DNA from: Bradyrhizobium sp. SZCCT0148
GTDB taxonomy: Bacteria; Pseudomonadota; Alphaproteobacteria; Rhizobiales; Xanthobacteraceae
NCBI RefSeq assembly: GCF_018129985.1
Contig: NZ_JAFCKT010000010.1
Span: 122,894 to 186,893, forward strand
DNA length: 64,000 nt
Direction of reading: 5' to 3'
Each line of letters begins with the position of its first letter. Position 1 is the first letter of the stretch. Below the pieces are notes generated by a model that was given only the letters and a program-made list of their open reading frames with translations, was not told the origin of the DNA and made no database searches. This document shows, one piece after another, positions 52,816-61,914 of this stretch. A program made the translations under genes and the position numbers.

Positions 52816-54642
52816 ATGCTTCGTAAAAAGTTGTCTTCCTCGCGCTTGGCGCGGGTTGGCGTTTTCGGGCTTCTGACGGTCACCACCGCGGTCATCTTCA
52901 CCACCGATGCCGCCGAGGCGCGGCGTCATCGCCGCCAGTACGCGCACCACCGGGTGCAGCGCGATGTGTCCGAGAGTTCCCCGAAATTTGCGTCCATCAT
53001 CGTCGACGGCAATTCCGGCGCGGTGCTGCAGGCGAATAGCCCCGACGGGATCCGCCACCCCGCCTCGCTCACCAAGATCATGACGCTCTATCTGCTGTTC
53101 GAGCGTCTCGAGTCCGGGAAGATGAAGCTCGACACCGAGATGCCGGTGTCGCAGCACGCCGCCGATCAGGATCCGACCAAGCTGAACTTGCGCGCCGGCC
53201 AGACCATTCGCGTCGAGGACGCGATCAAGGGTCTCGTCACCCGCTCCGCCAACGACGCAGCCGTGGTGATTGCGGAAGCGATCGCCGGCGACGAGGACGA
53301 CTTCGCCCAGATGATGACGCGCAAGGCGCGCTCGCTCGGCATGTCCAAGACGGTGTACCGCAACGCCAACGGTCTTCCCAACGACGAGCAGGTGACGACC
53401 GCGCGCGACCAGGCCACGCTCGGCCGCGCCATCCAGGAGCGCTTCCCGCGCTACTATCGCTATTTCGCGACCTCGACGTTCAACTGGCGCGGACAGTCGA
53501 TCCGCAACCACAATCACCTGCTCGGCAGTGTCGAGGGCGTGGACGGCATCAAGACCGGCTACACCCGCGCCTCCGGCTTCAATCTCGTGACCTCGATGCG
53601 CCGCGGCAACCGTCATCTGATCGGTGTCGTGCTCGGCGGCCGCAGCGGCGGCTCGCGCGATGCGATCATGCGCAACCTGCTCGCGGAGAACCTCGAGAAG
53701 GGCGCGACCACCCACACCGTGGCCGCGGTCACGGAACGCAACGCCACGGACGCCGGCGCCGAAATTGCCGACGCTTCGCCTGTCCCGGCCCGTCCCGTCC
53801 CGCAGGTTCAGGCTGCTTCTACCCCTGCTCCTGAATCCGCTCCGTCGCGTCTCGCCGCACGGCTGTCGACGCTTGCGGCTGCGACGGCCGCAGTGCCGCC
53901 GGCTCCGATCAAGCCCGAAGTCCGGCCGACCGAATCCAAGATCGAGCCGGCGCCGCTCACGAACGGCGTGATCTCGAGCCAGCCGCTGTCCATCATCCCC
54001 GGCTCGTCCGAGCCGATGAAGCCGGTTCGGGTCAAGACGGTTCAGGTCAAGGCCGGCGCCGTAAAGATCGCCTCCGCCGCCTCCACCCAGGTCGCACCGC
54101 CGGTCACCAACGCCATTTCGTCCCGTTCCGAGGTCGCCGAAACCTCCGGCGCCGTCGTCGCCCGGGCCGATCTCATCAACAAGCCTGAAATCGTCAGCCA
54201 GTCTGACGCGCCGAAGGCCGAGATGGCCCGCGCCGAGCTGCCACGGCAGCCGACGGGTTTCGGCACCGGCAACGGCATCCTCGGGGTGCTGCCGGCCGCA
54301 ACGGCGGCTGCGCCCGCCCCGGCCGCTCCGAAGCTCGCCTCCGCCGATCCGATGCCGATCCAGATGAGCGCCACCACCAAGCCGGCGGTCACGCACAGCG
54401 GCTGGATCGTTCAGGTCGGTGCGCTCGAGAGCGAGAACGAAGCCCAGCAGCGCATCGACGCCGCGCGCAGTTCGGCCCGCGGCCTGCTCAGCAAGGCCGA
54501 TCCGTTCACCGAGCCCGTCGTCGCCAAGGACAACCGCAAGCTCTACCGCGCCCGCTTCGCCGGCCTCGATCGCGACCAGGCCGAAGCGGTCTGCCGCACC
54601 CTGAAGCGCGCCGAGATCTCCTGCATGACCGTTCGCAACTGA
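52816..54642 (+). CDS. D-alanyl-D-alanine carboxypeptidase with SPOR domain
   Basis: 608 residues, longer than PBP5-type enzymes (~400). Signal segment ~10-33. Catalytic motifs: S84-L-T-K87 (SLTK), S144-A-N146 (SAN), K246-T-G248 (KTGYT). Trims the pentapeptide stem in the periplasm. A ~230-residue Ala/Pro/Val-rich linker follows, then a SPOR domain from ~533 (VQVGALESENEAQQRI, then YRARFAGLDRDQAEAVCRTL) that binds denuded glycan at the septum. Monocistronic. Confidence 0.95.
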   Translation: MLRKKLSSSRLARVGVFGLLTVTTAVIFTTDAAEARRHRRQYAHHRVQRDVSESSPKFASIIVDGNSGAVLQANSPDGIRHPASLTKIMTLYLLFERLESGKMKLDTEMPVSQHAADQDPTKLNLRAGQTIRVEDAIKGLVTRSANDAAVVIAEAIAGDEDDFAQMMTRKARSLGMSKTVYRNANGLPNDEQVTTARDQATLGRAIQERFPRYYRYFATSTFNWRGQSIRNHNHLLGSVEGVDGIKTGYTRASGFNLVTSMRRGNRHLIGVVLGGRSGGSRDAIMRNLLAENLEKGATTHTVAAVTERNATDAGAEIADASPVPARPVPQVQAASTPAPESAPSRLAARLSTLAAATAAVPPAPIKPEVRPTESKIEPAPLTNGVISSQPLSIIPGSSEPMKPVRVKTVQVKAGAVKIASAASTQVAPPVTNAISSRSEVAETSGAVVARADLINKPEIVSQSDAPKAEMARAELPRQPTGFGTGNGILGVLPAATAAAPAPAAPKLASADPMPIQMSATTKPAVTHSGWIVQVGALESENEAQQRIDAARSSARGLLSKADPFTEPVVAKDNRKLYRARFAGLDRDQAEAVCRTLKRAEISCMTVRN

Positions 54643-54662
54643 TCTCCTTCCCCGTCCCGATC

Positions 54663-54695
54663 AAAATGCCCGCGCGCTGCGCGGGCATTTTTGTT
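54663..54695 (+). terminator. Intrinsic terminator
   Basis: AAAATGCCCGCGC / GCGCGGGCATTTT, 13-bp stem with a GCT loop, followed by TTGTTTTT. Confidence 0.85.
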
Positions 54696-54860
54696 TTTGG
54701 CGGCTCTTGATGCCAGTTGCGCGACAACCTCTCGTCAAGGATTTACGGTTAAAACTTTACTCGATCAATCAACCACGCCGACAACGGCGGGTGTCAGGGC
54801 GACGGCAGACAGAGCAAGCGGAGCTCACGCGGTACGGGCGTTTGTAGCGTAGTGCCGGAG

Positions 54861-55586
54861 TTAGCCGTTATGCGTACGAAGCAGAGTATCCTTGGCCTCG
54901 TTTACACGGGCAGCGAGGTAGTTCGACCCCCCCTGGTCGGGATGGAGTTTCTTCATCAGGGTCTTGTGCGCCCGGCTGATGTCGTCACGCCCCGCCCCCG
55001 GCTGCAGGCCAAGGATCTGATAGGCCTCCTCCGCCGTCATTTTGCCGCTCGCCGCCGGGCCTCGCTGCCCCCCTGCCGCATCGCGCTGCGCGTTCTGACG
55101 CCAAGCGGGAAACCGGCGGTCCAGATAGCTTTCAAGTAAGGCCACGCTCTCGGCGTCGAACGTCGGGACCATCGCCAACAGGCTGGCGAGATCGAATTCG
55201 CCGAGATCGCGCCCGGCGTAAGGCCCGGCGACGATCTGCCCGCCGAGCTGGCCGGAGCCGTGATCGAGCCGCATATCCAGGAATTGCGAGCGCACGCGCG
55301 AGGATTGCCCTGACGCAGGCGCAGCACCGCCGCCGAACAGCCCGCCGACATTGCCGAAGCCGGCATTTGCCAGCGGCGTCCAGCCCAGCAGCCCGGCGCC
55401 GAAAATCCCGAGCGGTATTGCCACCACCAGTTCGCCCTTCAGCCCCGTAAAGGCTGCGACCGCCAGGGCCACTACGCCGCCGCCGAATTTGACAGCGCGC
55501 GCCAGCGCCGCCGGATTGGCCGAGCGGAACATCTGGAGCAGCAGGTAGAGCGTGATAATCGCGACAGCGCCGGCAATCAGGGTCAT
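54861..55586 (-). CDS. Membrane-anchored J-domain protein
   Basis: 241 residues. Two or three hydrophobic helices in the first ~70 residues (LIAGAVAIITLYLLLQMF, VKFGGGVVALAVAAFTGL), a glycine-rich link, and a C-terminal J domain (~183-241) with HPD at 215-217 (KLHPDQGG). The layout is that of TIM14/DjlC-like proteins common in alphaproteobacteria. It should stimulate DnaK at the inner membrane. Followed on the same strand by a vWA gene 64 bases upstream. Confidence 0.88.
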   Translation of the reverse strand: MTLIAGAVAIITLYLLLQMFRSANPAALARAVKFGGGVVALAVAAFTGLKGELVVAIPLGIFGAGLLGWTPLANAGFGNVGGLFGGGAAPASGQSSRVRSQFLDMRLDHGSGQLGGQIVAGPYAGRDLGEFDLASLLAMVPTFDAESVALLESYLDRRFPAWRQNAQRDAAGGQRGPAASGKMTAEEAYQILGLQPGAGRDDISRAHKTLMKKLHPDQGGSNYLAARVNEAKDTLLRTHNG

Positions 55587-55650
55587 GACCGGAATATAGG
55601 CGCCCTCGCGGCAAAATGCATGGCATACGCCCCGCCGCGACGCCTGCGCG

Positions 55651-56400
55651 CTACTTCATTTGGCCGATCAGCCTGGCCGCTCCGCTTGCGGTCTTCGCCA
55701 GCTGCAACAGCGCCTCGCGACCGCCGGCGGCATAGGCCGCAGCGGCCCGCAGCAGTTCGCTCAGCTGCGCTGCCGCGCCCGGGTCGAAACGGCACCAGGC
55801 ACCGCCGGTCAGACGCGCGATCTCGCGAAAGGCCTGCTCGGCGACGGCGTCCTGACCTTCCTGAAACACGAATACAGGCACGTTGAGCATGCCGAGTTCG
55901 CCGGCCTTGGCGCAGAGCTCGTCGACCCTCTCCTCCATGGCGTCGCCGACGAAGACGACGGCGCGCACGCCCGATGCGACCGCTTCGCGCCGCGCCTCGC
56001 TCAGCACCTTGCCGATCTGGGTGTCGCCACCCCGGCAATCGATCTTGCTCATCAACGCCGCAAGCCTGGTGCTGTCGGATATCCAACCGGTGGCGCGACA
56101 CTCGCTGAAGCCGCGATAATAGACCAGCCGGATGTCGAGACTGCCAAGCGCGGCGGCCTCGCGAAACATGTCGGCCTGCAGCGCGCACGCCATGTCCCAG
56201 GTCGGCTGCCGGCTCATCGTCGCATCCAGCGCGAAGATCAGCCGCCCCTTCGCGCCCGGCGCATGCGGCGACAGCGCACGCGCCTTGGCCACGAAGGCTG
56301 CGATGTCTTCCGCGGTCGATGTGCCGGCCTGCGGCACCGCACGGCCTGCTTGCGCCGAGACGGCATCGCGGCTGCGCGGTTTGATGGGTTCGCCCGACAT
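55651..56400 (-). CDS. vWA-domain protein
   Basis: 249 residues, no signal peptide. vWA core: RLIFALDATMSRQPTWDMA (MIDAS-like D-x-T-x-S), GGDTQIGKVLSEARREA and VRAVVFVGDAMEERVDELC. Probably a metal-dependent scaffold for a complex; the partner is unknown. In alphaproteobacteria this gene is often next to the J-domain protein found downstream here, suggesting a joint role (inference). Confidence 0.85.
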   Translation of the reverse strand: MSGEPIKPRSRDAVSAQAGRAVPQAGTSTAEDIAAFVAKARALSPHAPGAKGRLIFALDATMSRQPTWDMACALQADMFREAAALGSLDIRLVYYRGFSECRATGWISDSTRLAALMSKIDCRGGDTQIGKVLSEARREAVASGVRAVVFVGDAMEERVDELCAKAGELGMLNVPVFVFQEGQDAVAEQAFREIARLTGGAWCRFDPGAAAQLSELLRAAAAYAAGGREALLQLAKTASGAARLIGQMK

Positions 56401-56458
56401 CCCTCGACCTTTCGTGGGCGGCTAATGTGGTTAGCGCGATCAGTCCGGTCAATGTGCG

Positions 56459-56492
56459 AAGCCCCCGCCGGCGGAAGCTGGCGGGGGCTTTG
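56459..56492. terminator. Hairpin between vWA and hydrolase genes
   Basis: 11-bp stem AAGCCCCCGCC / GGCGGGGGCTT with a 10-base loop. Its position after the hydrolase gene (minus strand) suggests a terminator, but the T-run is weak. Confidence 0.6.
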
Positions 56493-56530
56493 GAGATCGT
56501 GACTGACGATGAGCGCGCCGCCGGGGAACG

Positions 56531-57391
56531 TCAGCTCTTGGCAGGCGCCATCAAGGCGACCGGACCGGGTTCGAGGATCTTCGGCGGCGACGATTGCGTA
56601 TCGACGGGTCTAACCTCGCTGTCGGTCGCACTCAGGAATTTGTCGAGCATGCCCTGGATCGAATTCTTGGCGACATCCGGACCGGTGTCGCGCATGTCGT
56701 TGTGCTGGAATTCGGTCTTCACGACCTGGATGCCAGCCTTCTCGCATTCCTCATCAGTCGGGATCACGCCTGCATCGGTCTTGAACTGCGGATCCTGCGA
56801 GCGGAACGACAGGATCTTGAACTTGCCGGCGGTGACGAAGGGCACGCGCAGATTGTCGAGGGTGACGACCTTCTTGACCTCATCCGGATACTGCTTGGCG
56901 AAATACATCGTGATGTCGCCGCCCATGGAATGGCCGACCATGGTGACCTTGTCGTAGTCGGCGTTGGGCTGAACCTTCTTCATCTCCTGCACGGCGAGAT
57001 GGATGTTGGCGACGCCGCGCAGGATCTGCGGCAGGCGGCCGACATAGAGCTCGCCGGGCTTCGTCACCATCGGGGGATCTGTCGGCAGATCGTGCTGCGG
57101 GCTCAGGACCATGTAGCCGCGCGCAGCGAACATGTTGGCGATGAAGCCATACTCGGTGTTCTTGACGGTGTTGCCGTGATTGATCACCGCGACCGGCATC
57201 GTGATCATGCCGGCATTGGCCTGCATCTCCTTGTCGCGCCGCACTGCGATTTGCACGGGCACCGGACGATTGTCACGAGAGGCGTCGTAGAAGGTGATGG
57301 TCTCGTGCTTGATGGCCCACTTGCTCGCCGTGAAATAGGCGATGCCGCAGAGAGCACTGACCGAAACCAGAACGGCAATTCCACGCTTCAT
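56531..57391 (-). CDS. Secreted/membrane-anchored alpha/beta hydrolase
   Basis: 286 residues. N-terminal signal anchor (AVLVSVSALCGIAYFTAS). Hydrolase core with an oxyanion-type HGNTVKN, nucleophile Ser in GHSMGG, C-terminal acid/His region (HNDMRDTGPDVAK). Reminiscent of the chlorophyllase/dienelactone-like group of periplasmic esterases. Substrate unknown. A TGTGC-GCC-GCACA dyad lies 150 bases upstream (57541-57553). Confidence 0.85.
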   Translation of the reverse strand: MKRGIAVLVSVSALCGIAYFTASKWAIKHETITFYDASRDNRPVPVQIAVRRDKEMQANAGMITMPVAVINHGNTVKNTEYGFIANMFAARGYMVLSPQHDLPTDPPMVTKPGELYVGRLPQILRGVANIHLAVQEMKKVQPNADYDKVTMVGHSMGGDITMYFAKQYPDEVKKVVTLDNLRVPFVTAGKFKILSFRSQDPQFKTDAGVIPTDEECEKAGIQVVKTEFQHNDMRDTGPDVAKNSIQGMLDKFLSATDSEVRPVDTQSSPPKILEPGPVALMAPAKS

Positions 57392-57732
57392 TTTCGTCCT
57401 CAGCCTCAGGCTCTTTGGCCTGAATCCCTGTTGAAAATCGTGTTCTTCCGGGGCTCTTTGGCCCCTTGTCGCCTATCGCTAATATATGTCACAGGCGCGT
57501 GACAGGAAGGCCAAATATTGTGAACCGGCAGCCCTTTCATTGTGCGCCGCACACTTTTTCTAGGCACCCCGTCTGTGCAAAGCTATTTCAGGTGCACGCC
57601 ACCATCCGACGCAACCGGTCTCGATCGGGTTCAATTTCACGGTCAACGTCAGGTAAAAACGGCGGAACGCGGCCGCAGTTCCCGCGAGGTCCGGCCGCTC
57701 AGATCGATCGGAAGTAGTGATATACCGCCGCC
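57392..57732. other. Intergenic, upstream of the alpha/beta hydrolase
   Basis: 341 bases after mipZ and before the hydrolase start. It holds one dyad TGTGC-GCC-GCACA (57541-57553), similar to the phasin operators. No supported ORF; the overlapping frames are antisense or Arg-rich. Confidence 0.4.
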
Positions 57733-58668
57733 TCAGGCGCCGAGGATGTCGTGGACCTCGAGCGGCTTGTCGACCTGGTTGAACCACTCGGCCCGGTTGG
57801 CGGCGCGACGGCGGCCGCGCTCGTCCAGCGGCAGCTTGAGCTGGCGGAGCAGGCTCGTCACCTCTTCCCGTGCTGTGAGATGGCCGAGATTGGGCCGCAT
57901 GCCCAGCGTGGCCTCGTCGATCTCGTCGAGGGCGGTCAGGCCGCGCGGGAAAAACTCGCGATAGACGACGCGTTCGGCGAAGCCGTCGACGTAGCGGAAG
58001 CCGAGCCGCAGCGACAGATCCTTCAGCCCCTCGGCGACCAGCTGCTTGTTGCGCGAGCCGAGCATCGACAGGCGATTGCGCACGACGATCCAATCGGTGG
58101 TCGAGCCGTCGAGCTGGCGACGCTTGCGCCTGACGTCGCGCACCATCTCGGCGTAATGGCTCTCGCCCGTTACCGCGTAGTTGGCGGGATCGACGGTGCC
58201 GAGCACATCGAAATCCAGGAAGCTGTCGTTGATCGGCGTGACCAGCGTGTCGGCCATCGAGTGCGCGAGCCGCATGAGGTAGCTGTCGGTGCCCGGCGTA
58301 TCGATGACGATGAAGTCGAAGCTGCCCTCAACCGCCGAGACCGCCTCCATGAATTGCTGGAACTCGGAATTCTCGTTCTCGGCGACCTGCATGGTCTCGC
58401 CGAGCTTGATGCAGCGGTGCGTCGGCAATTCGAGGCCGAGCCCGGTGCGGCGCGCCCAGGCGGAACGATTGTTGATGTAGTGGGTGAAGCTCTGCTGACG
58501 GCAGTCGAGGTCGATGGTGGCGACGCGCTGGCCGGCCTTCAGGAGCGCAACCGCGATGTGCAGAGCGGTGGTCGACTTGCCGGAGCCACCCTTCTCGTTA
58601 CCGAGCACGACCACATGCGCCGAGCCGGATTGGCCTTGGCTAGCCTGCACAAGCATCGCGATCCTCAA
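57733..58668 (-). CDS. mipZ: Division-plane positioning ATPase MipZ
   Basis: 311 residues. Deviant-Walker ParA/MinD-type ATPase that forms a bipolar gradient with ParB and inhibits FtsZ away from mid-cell. P-loop KGGSGKST (26-33) after VVVLGNE, then VATIDLDCRQQS and FDFIVIDTPGTDS. The FLDFDVLGTVDPANYAV block is MipZ-specific. Start at 58668 or 58656. Divergent from panC, as in many Hyphomicrobiales. Confidence 0.95.
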   Translation of the reverse strand: MRIAMLVQASQGQSGSAHVVVLGNEKGGSGKSTTALHIAVALLKAGQRVATIDLDCRQQSFTHYINNRSAWARRTGLGLELPTHRCIKLGETMQVAENENSEFQQFMEAVSAVEGSFDFIVIDTPGTDSYLMRLAHSMADTLVTPINDSFLDFDVLGTVDPANYAVTGESHYAEMVRDVRRKRRQLDGSTTDWIVVRNRLSMLGSRNKQLVAEGLKDLSLRLGFRYVDGFAERVVYREFFPRGLTALDEIDEATLGMRPNLGHLTAREEVTSLLRQLKLPLDERGRRRAANRAEWFNQVDKPLEVHDILGA

Positions 58669-58938
58669 ATCCCCTGATCAATATCTTCGAGTTGGCCGCG
58701 TCTGCGGTCAAGTTAAATGCGTGACATGTGATGCAAATCGTACGGCGCCGTTCTTCATCATGAACAGCTGCGTCAATCTTCGTCTGTGATCCATCCCACA
58801 ATCCCGCGAAGCCGTGCGCGACGTGCGGGATGCTGTGCCGCATCCCGATGCATGGCGTCCACGATCCCCGCTTGTTAAGGTTAGCCGCCCCTGGCGCATG
58901 GTCACGCCGCGCCGATTCCAAAACCCTGTCGAGTTCTG

Positions 58939-59790
58939 ATGTCAGCAAGCCCCTTGATCGCCCGCACGGTCCCGACCTTGCGCCGCGCCGTCGACAATCT
59001 TCGCAAGCGAAAGGCCACCATTGCGCTGGTGCCGACCATGGGGGCCCTCCATGACGGACATGTGTCTCTCGTTCGTCTCGCCAAGCGGCGCGCCAGCCGC
59101 GTCGTGGTCTCGATCTTCGTCAACCCAACGCAGTTCGCCCCGACCGAGGATTTCGGCGCCTATCCGCGCACCTGGAAGGCCGACATCGCCAAGCTCGCGG
59201 CCGAGGACGTCGATATCGTCTGGCACCCCGGCGTCGCGGCGATGTACCCGGATGGCTTTGCCACCCGAATCGTGCCGGAGGGACCGGCGCTCGCCGGCCT
59301 CGAGGACCGCTTCCGCCCGCATTTCTTCGGCGGCGTCGCCACCGTCGTCGGCAAGCTGTTCACGCAGTGCCGGCCGGACTTCGCGATCTTCGGCGAAAAG
59401 GACTTTCAGCAATTGCGGGTGGTGACGCAGATGGCGCGCGACCTCGACCTCGGGGTGAAGGTCGTCGGCTCGCGCACGGTGCGCGAGCGCGACGGGCTCG
59501 CGATGTCCTCGCGCAACGTCTATCTGTCGCCTGAGGAGCGGCAGACCGCCGCGATCCTCTACCGTGCCATGAAGGACAGTGCCGGTCGCATCCGCGCCGG
59601 CGAAGCCATCGCGTCGGCCATGAGGCGTGGCGCCGCGACGATCGAGGCGGCCGGCTTTGCGCTCGACTACTACGAGGCGCGCCATGCCGAGACGCTGGCG
59701 CCTGTCACCTCGCGCAAGGACGGCCCGCTGCGGATCCTGGTCGCGGCGAAGCTGGGCACGACCCGGCTGATCGACAATATCGCGGTCTAG
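58939..59790 (+). CDS. panC: Pantothenate synthetase
   Basis: 283 residues. ATP-dependent condensation of pantoate with beta-alanine, for CoA. Motifs: PTMGALHDGHVSLV (HIGH-like), FVNPTQF, FGEKDFQQLRVV, and SSRNVYLSPEER (KMSKS-like). No panB next to it here. The end overlaps the DUF1489 gene (opposite strand) by 4 bases. Confidence 0.97.
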   Translation: MSASPLIARTVPTLRRAVDNLRKRKATIALVPTMGALHDGHVSLVRLAKRRASRVVVSIFVNPTQFAPTEDFGAYPRTWKADIAKLAAEDVDIVWHPGVAAMYPDGFATRIVPEGPALAGLEDRFRPHFFGGVATVVGKLFTQCRPDFAIFGEKDFQQLRVVTQMARDLDLGVKVVGSRTVRERDGLAMSSRNVYLSPEERQTAAILYRAMKDSAGRIRAGEAIASAMRRGAATIEAAGFALDYYEARHAETLAPVTSRKDGPLRILVAAKLGTTRLIDNIAV

Positions 59791-60227
59791 AGCAGGCCGA
59801 GATCGCGCAATTCGCGCCGCATCGGCTCCGGCATCGCCGCGATCGAGCCGGCAGCGGATTTGCCGAGATCGGTCGGCACGGAATCATCGGTGAGATAGCG
59901 CCAGCCCTGGAACGGGCGCATCGGCCGCGGCGACACCGCGACGACCCTCGGCTGCATCACAATGCGGCAGCGCCCGATGCCGTCCTTGTCGCGGAACGGC
60001 TCGATGCCGATGATTTTTTCCCGCGCGGCGATCTCGCCCTTGATCACCCAGTAGAGCGACCCGCCCGCGAGGATTTCGGCGTCGCGCTTCGGGACCATGC
60101 GGGTGACGTGGATGTGGTGTTGCGGCAGACCCTTCTTCTTGGCGGTCTGCATCCGTTCGGCGATCCACTCCTTCAGTTCCTTGACGGAGTCGCAGCCGAC
60201 GGCGAGCTTGATCAGATGTAGCGGCAT
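59787..60227 (-). CDS. DUF1489 family protein
   Basis: 146 residues from the ATG at 60227. Family pattern LHLIKLAVGCDSVKELKEWI and HIHVTRMVPKRDAEILAGGSLYWVIKGEIAARE (read ~60000-60120), ending in FQGWRYL. Conserved in alphaproteobacteria, function unknown. Confidence 0.88.
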   Translation of the reverse strand: MPLHLIKLAVGCDSVKELKEWIAERMQTAKKKGLPQHHIHVTRMVPKRDAEILAGGSLYWVIKGEIAAREKIIGIEPFRDKDGIGRCRIVMQPRVVAVSPRPMRPFQGWRYLTDDSVPTDLGKSAAGSIAAMPEPMRRELRDLGLL

Positions 60228-60269
60228 GCCCAAGCATTAGCCGGGCCGCTCCGCATTTGAAATGCCGAT

Positions 60270-61250
60270 CTACTCGTTATCCGCAGCCGCGGGAGCCGCA
60301 GCCGACGCGGGCGGCGGTGCGAGCGGAACAGGTGCTGCAGGGGCACGCGCGGCCTTCGGAGCGGGCGGCTTCTTCGCGGCCGGCGCGGCGGCTTGTGCCG
60401 AGGCGGCTGCCGGCGCGCGCGGTGCCGGCGCTGCGTTCGCAGGCGCCGCCTGACGCGTCGTCGCGGTCGGCTCCGGATTCATGATGCTCACCGGCGGCGT
60501 CGACGCGGCGCTCGGGAACTCAGCGTTGGTCGGCTTGCCCGTCGGCATCGAGGGCGGCAGCCCCGCGAGCGCGGCAGTGGCCGGCATCGGCGGCAGCGTC
60601 GCGGGCGCGTTCCAGGTCGGCGCATGGCGCGCGACCAGCGTATCGTAGAGATGGGAATCCATGTTGGCGGCGACCTGTTGCTGGTCGGTCAGCGAGCGGA
60701 ACGCGGCGCAGTCGAACTGCGTGCAGCCGTCGCGCACGACCAGCACCTGTGCCACCAGGCCATAGCGATCGTGCTCCAGCGCCTTGCGCAGCACTTTCAT
60801 GTCCGTCGTCAGGCTCTTGTCGGCGGTCGCGGCATCACCGAGCGCAGTCAGCCGGTCGATTCGGGCCGCAGTGTAGGAGACGGCGGCCGCCGCGGCATCC
60901 GGCGAGCCGAACAGGGCCTTCTCGCAGCCAATGGCGACCGCATCGCCAGCGAGATCGTCGAGACAGGACAGCGCCGGCAGGCTCGCCATGACCGCATTGT
61001 TTTGCGCGCGCGTTTCGGTCGGCGCGTCCTGCCCGGCCGGGCCGTAGACGCGCATGGTGGCCGCTCCGGCGATCGCGATGGACAGCAGCGTAATCACCGT
61101 CAGCGCGCCGTTGGCGACCGACCGGTCGGCACGCAGCAGCGTGATCAGCAGGATCAATCCGAAGAATCCGGCAGCAGCCAGCGTCATCCACATCGGAAAG
61201 GCCGGCGAGCGCCAGACTTGGTCGAGCGAAGTGGCCCATGCCCAGTTCAT
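60270..61250 (-). CDS. Membrane protein with Ala/Pro-rich C-terminal tail, unknown
   Basis: 326 residues. Two hydrophobic helices in the first ~70 residues (MWMTLAAAGFFGLILLITLL, then LTVITLLSIAIAGAATM), a helical domain with four Cys (SCLDDL, IGCEKAL, DGCTQFDC), then over 110 residues of low-complexity Ala/Pro. The cysteine domain probably lies in the periplasm. Conserved-looking in Bradyrhizobium-type genomes but without an assigned function. Confidence 0.7.
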   Translation of the reverse strand: MNWAWATSLDQVWRSPAFPMWMTLAAAGFFGLILLITLLRADRSVANGALTVITLLSIAIAGAATMRVYGPAGQDAPTETRAQNNAVMASLPALSCLDDLAGDAVAIGCEKALFGSPDAAAAAVSYTAARIDRLTALGDAATADKSLTTDMKVLRKALEHDRYGLVAQVLVVRDGCTQFDCAAFRSLTDQQQVAANMDSHLYDTLVARHAPTWNAPATLPPMPATAALAGLPPSMPTGKPTNAEFPSAASTPPVSIMNPEPTATTRQAAPANAAPAPRAPAAASAQAAAPAAKKPPAPKAARAPAAPVPLAPPPASAAAPAAADNE

Positions 61251-61406
61251 GCGCGACGTCCCCTCACGCGAGCAGAGAGCGAATGGTCAAGCGAGCACCG
61301 CGAGTCGGCAACTGCCCCACGCCCACCTTGCGAAGGTGAAGCTGGCCTTTTAACGGCGGCAGAACACAATTCCGCAGGAGCGCGAATGCGCGGGGAGCCT
61401 CGGTCG

Positions 61407-61613
61407 TCAGGAGAGCGCGAGCTGGCTTTCCTTGGCGACGCGTTCGAAGGCTTCGGTCGAGCTCTTGATCCGGTACTGGCAATCGTCGCCGTCGGTCGGC
61501 AGCAGACGGATGACCTCATACGAGCCGCTGGCAGCCGGGCGCGCGACGTTGCTGGCCGTGAACAATACGCGCGTTCCAATCGGGAATTTGTGCTTCAACA
61601 CCCTCTCCATCAC
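61407..61613 (-). CDS. Small protein of unknown function
   Basis: 68 residues: KFPIGTRVLFTASNVARPAAS, then SYEVIRLLPTDGDDCQYRIKSS and FERVAKESQLA. The mix of strands and a terminal helix resembles small SH3-like proteins seen widely in Bradyrhizobium; no function known. ATG at 61613 or 61610. Confidence 0.65.
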   Translation of the reverse strand: MMERVLKHKFPIGTRVLFTASNVARPAASGSYEVIRLLPTDGDDCQYRIKSSTEAFERVAKESQLALS

Positions 61614-61914
61614 TCAAACAGCGCCTGCCTCGCCCATGGTCCCACTGCGACGGCCGGCCGGAAACCCACGTGCTGTATAGCACGCAGCTGGCCGTTTTGG
61701 CCAGCGCGATGCCAGCATGGCAAACGTGTAAATGTTGCAGTCTTTTCAGACTGATAAGGATGGAACCCGCGGCCCGATGCTACCGTCGGGGCCGCATGTT
61801 CGGGCGGCATGTCGCAGGGCCGGTCGCAGCCCCGGTAGCCCCAAGTCCGGCCAAGTCCGGAACCTGAGCGCCGCCGGCCGGCACGGAGCCGGCGGCCTCG
61901 TTCGCACCCGGCGG
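61614..61914. other. Intergenic with hairpins
   Basis: 301 bases. Hairpins: GCTGGCC-GTTTT-GGCCAGC (61687-61705), CAGTCT-TTTC-AGACTG (61738-61753) and GCCGCCGGC / GCCGGCGGC (61870-61896). The last may end the minus-strand GST transcript although it has no T-run. No ORF supported. Confidence 0.45.
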
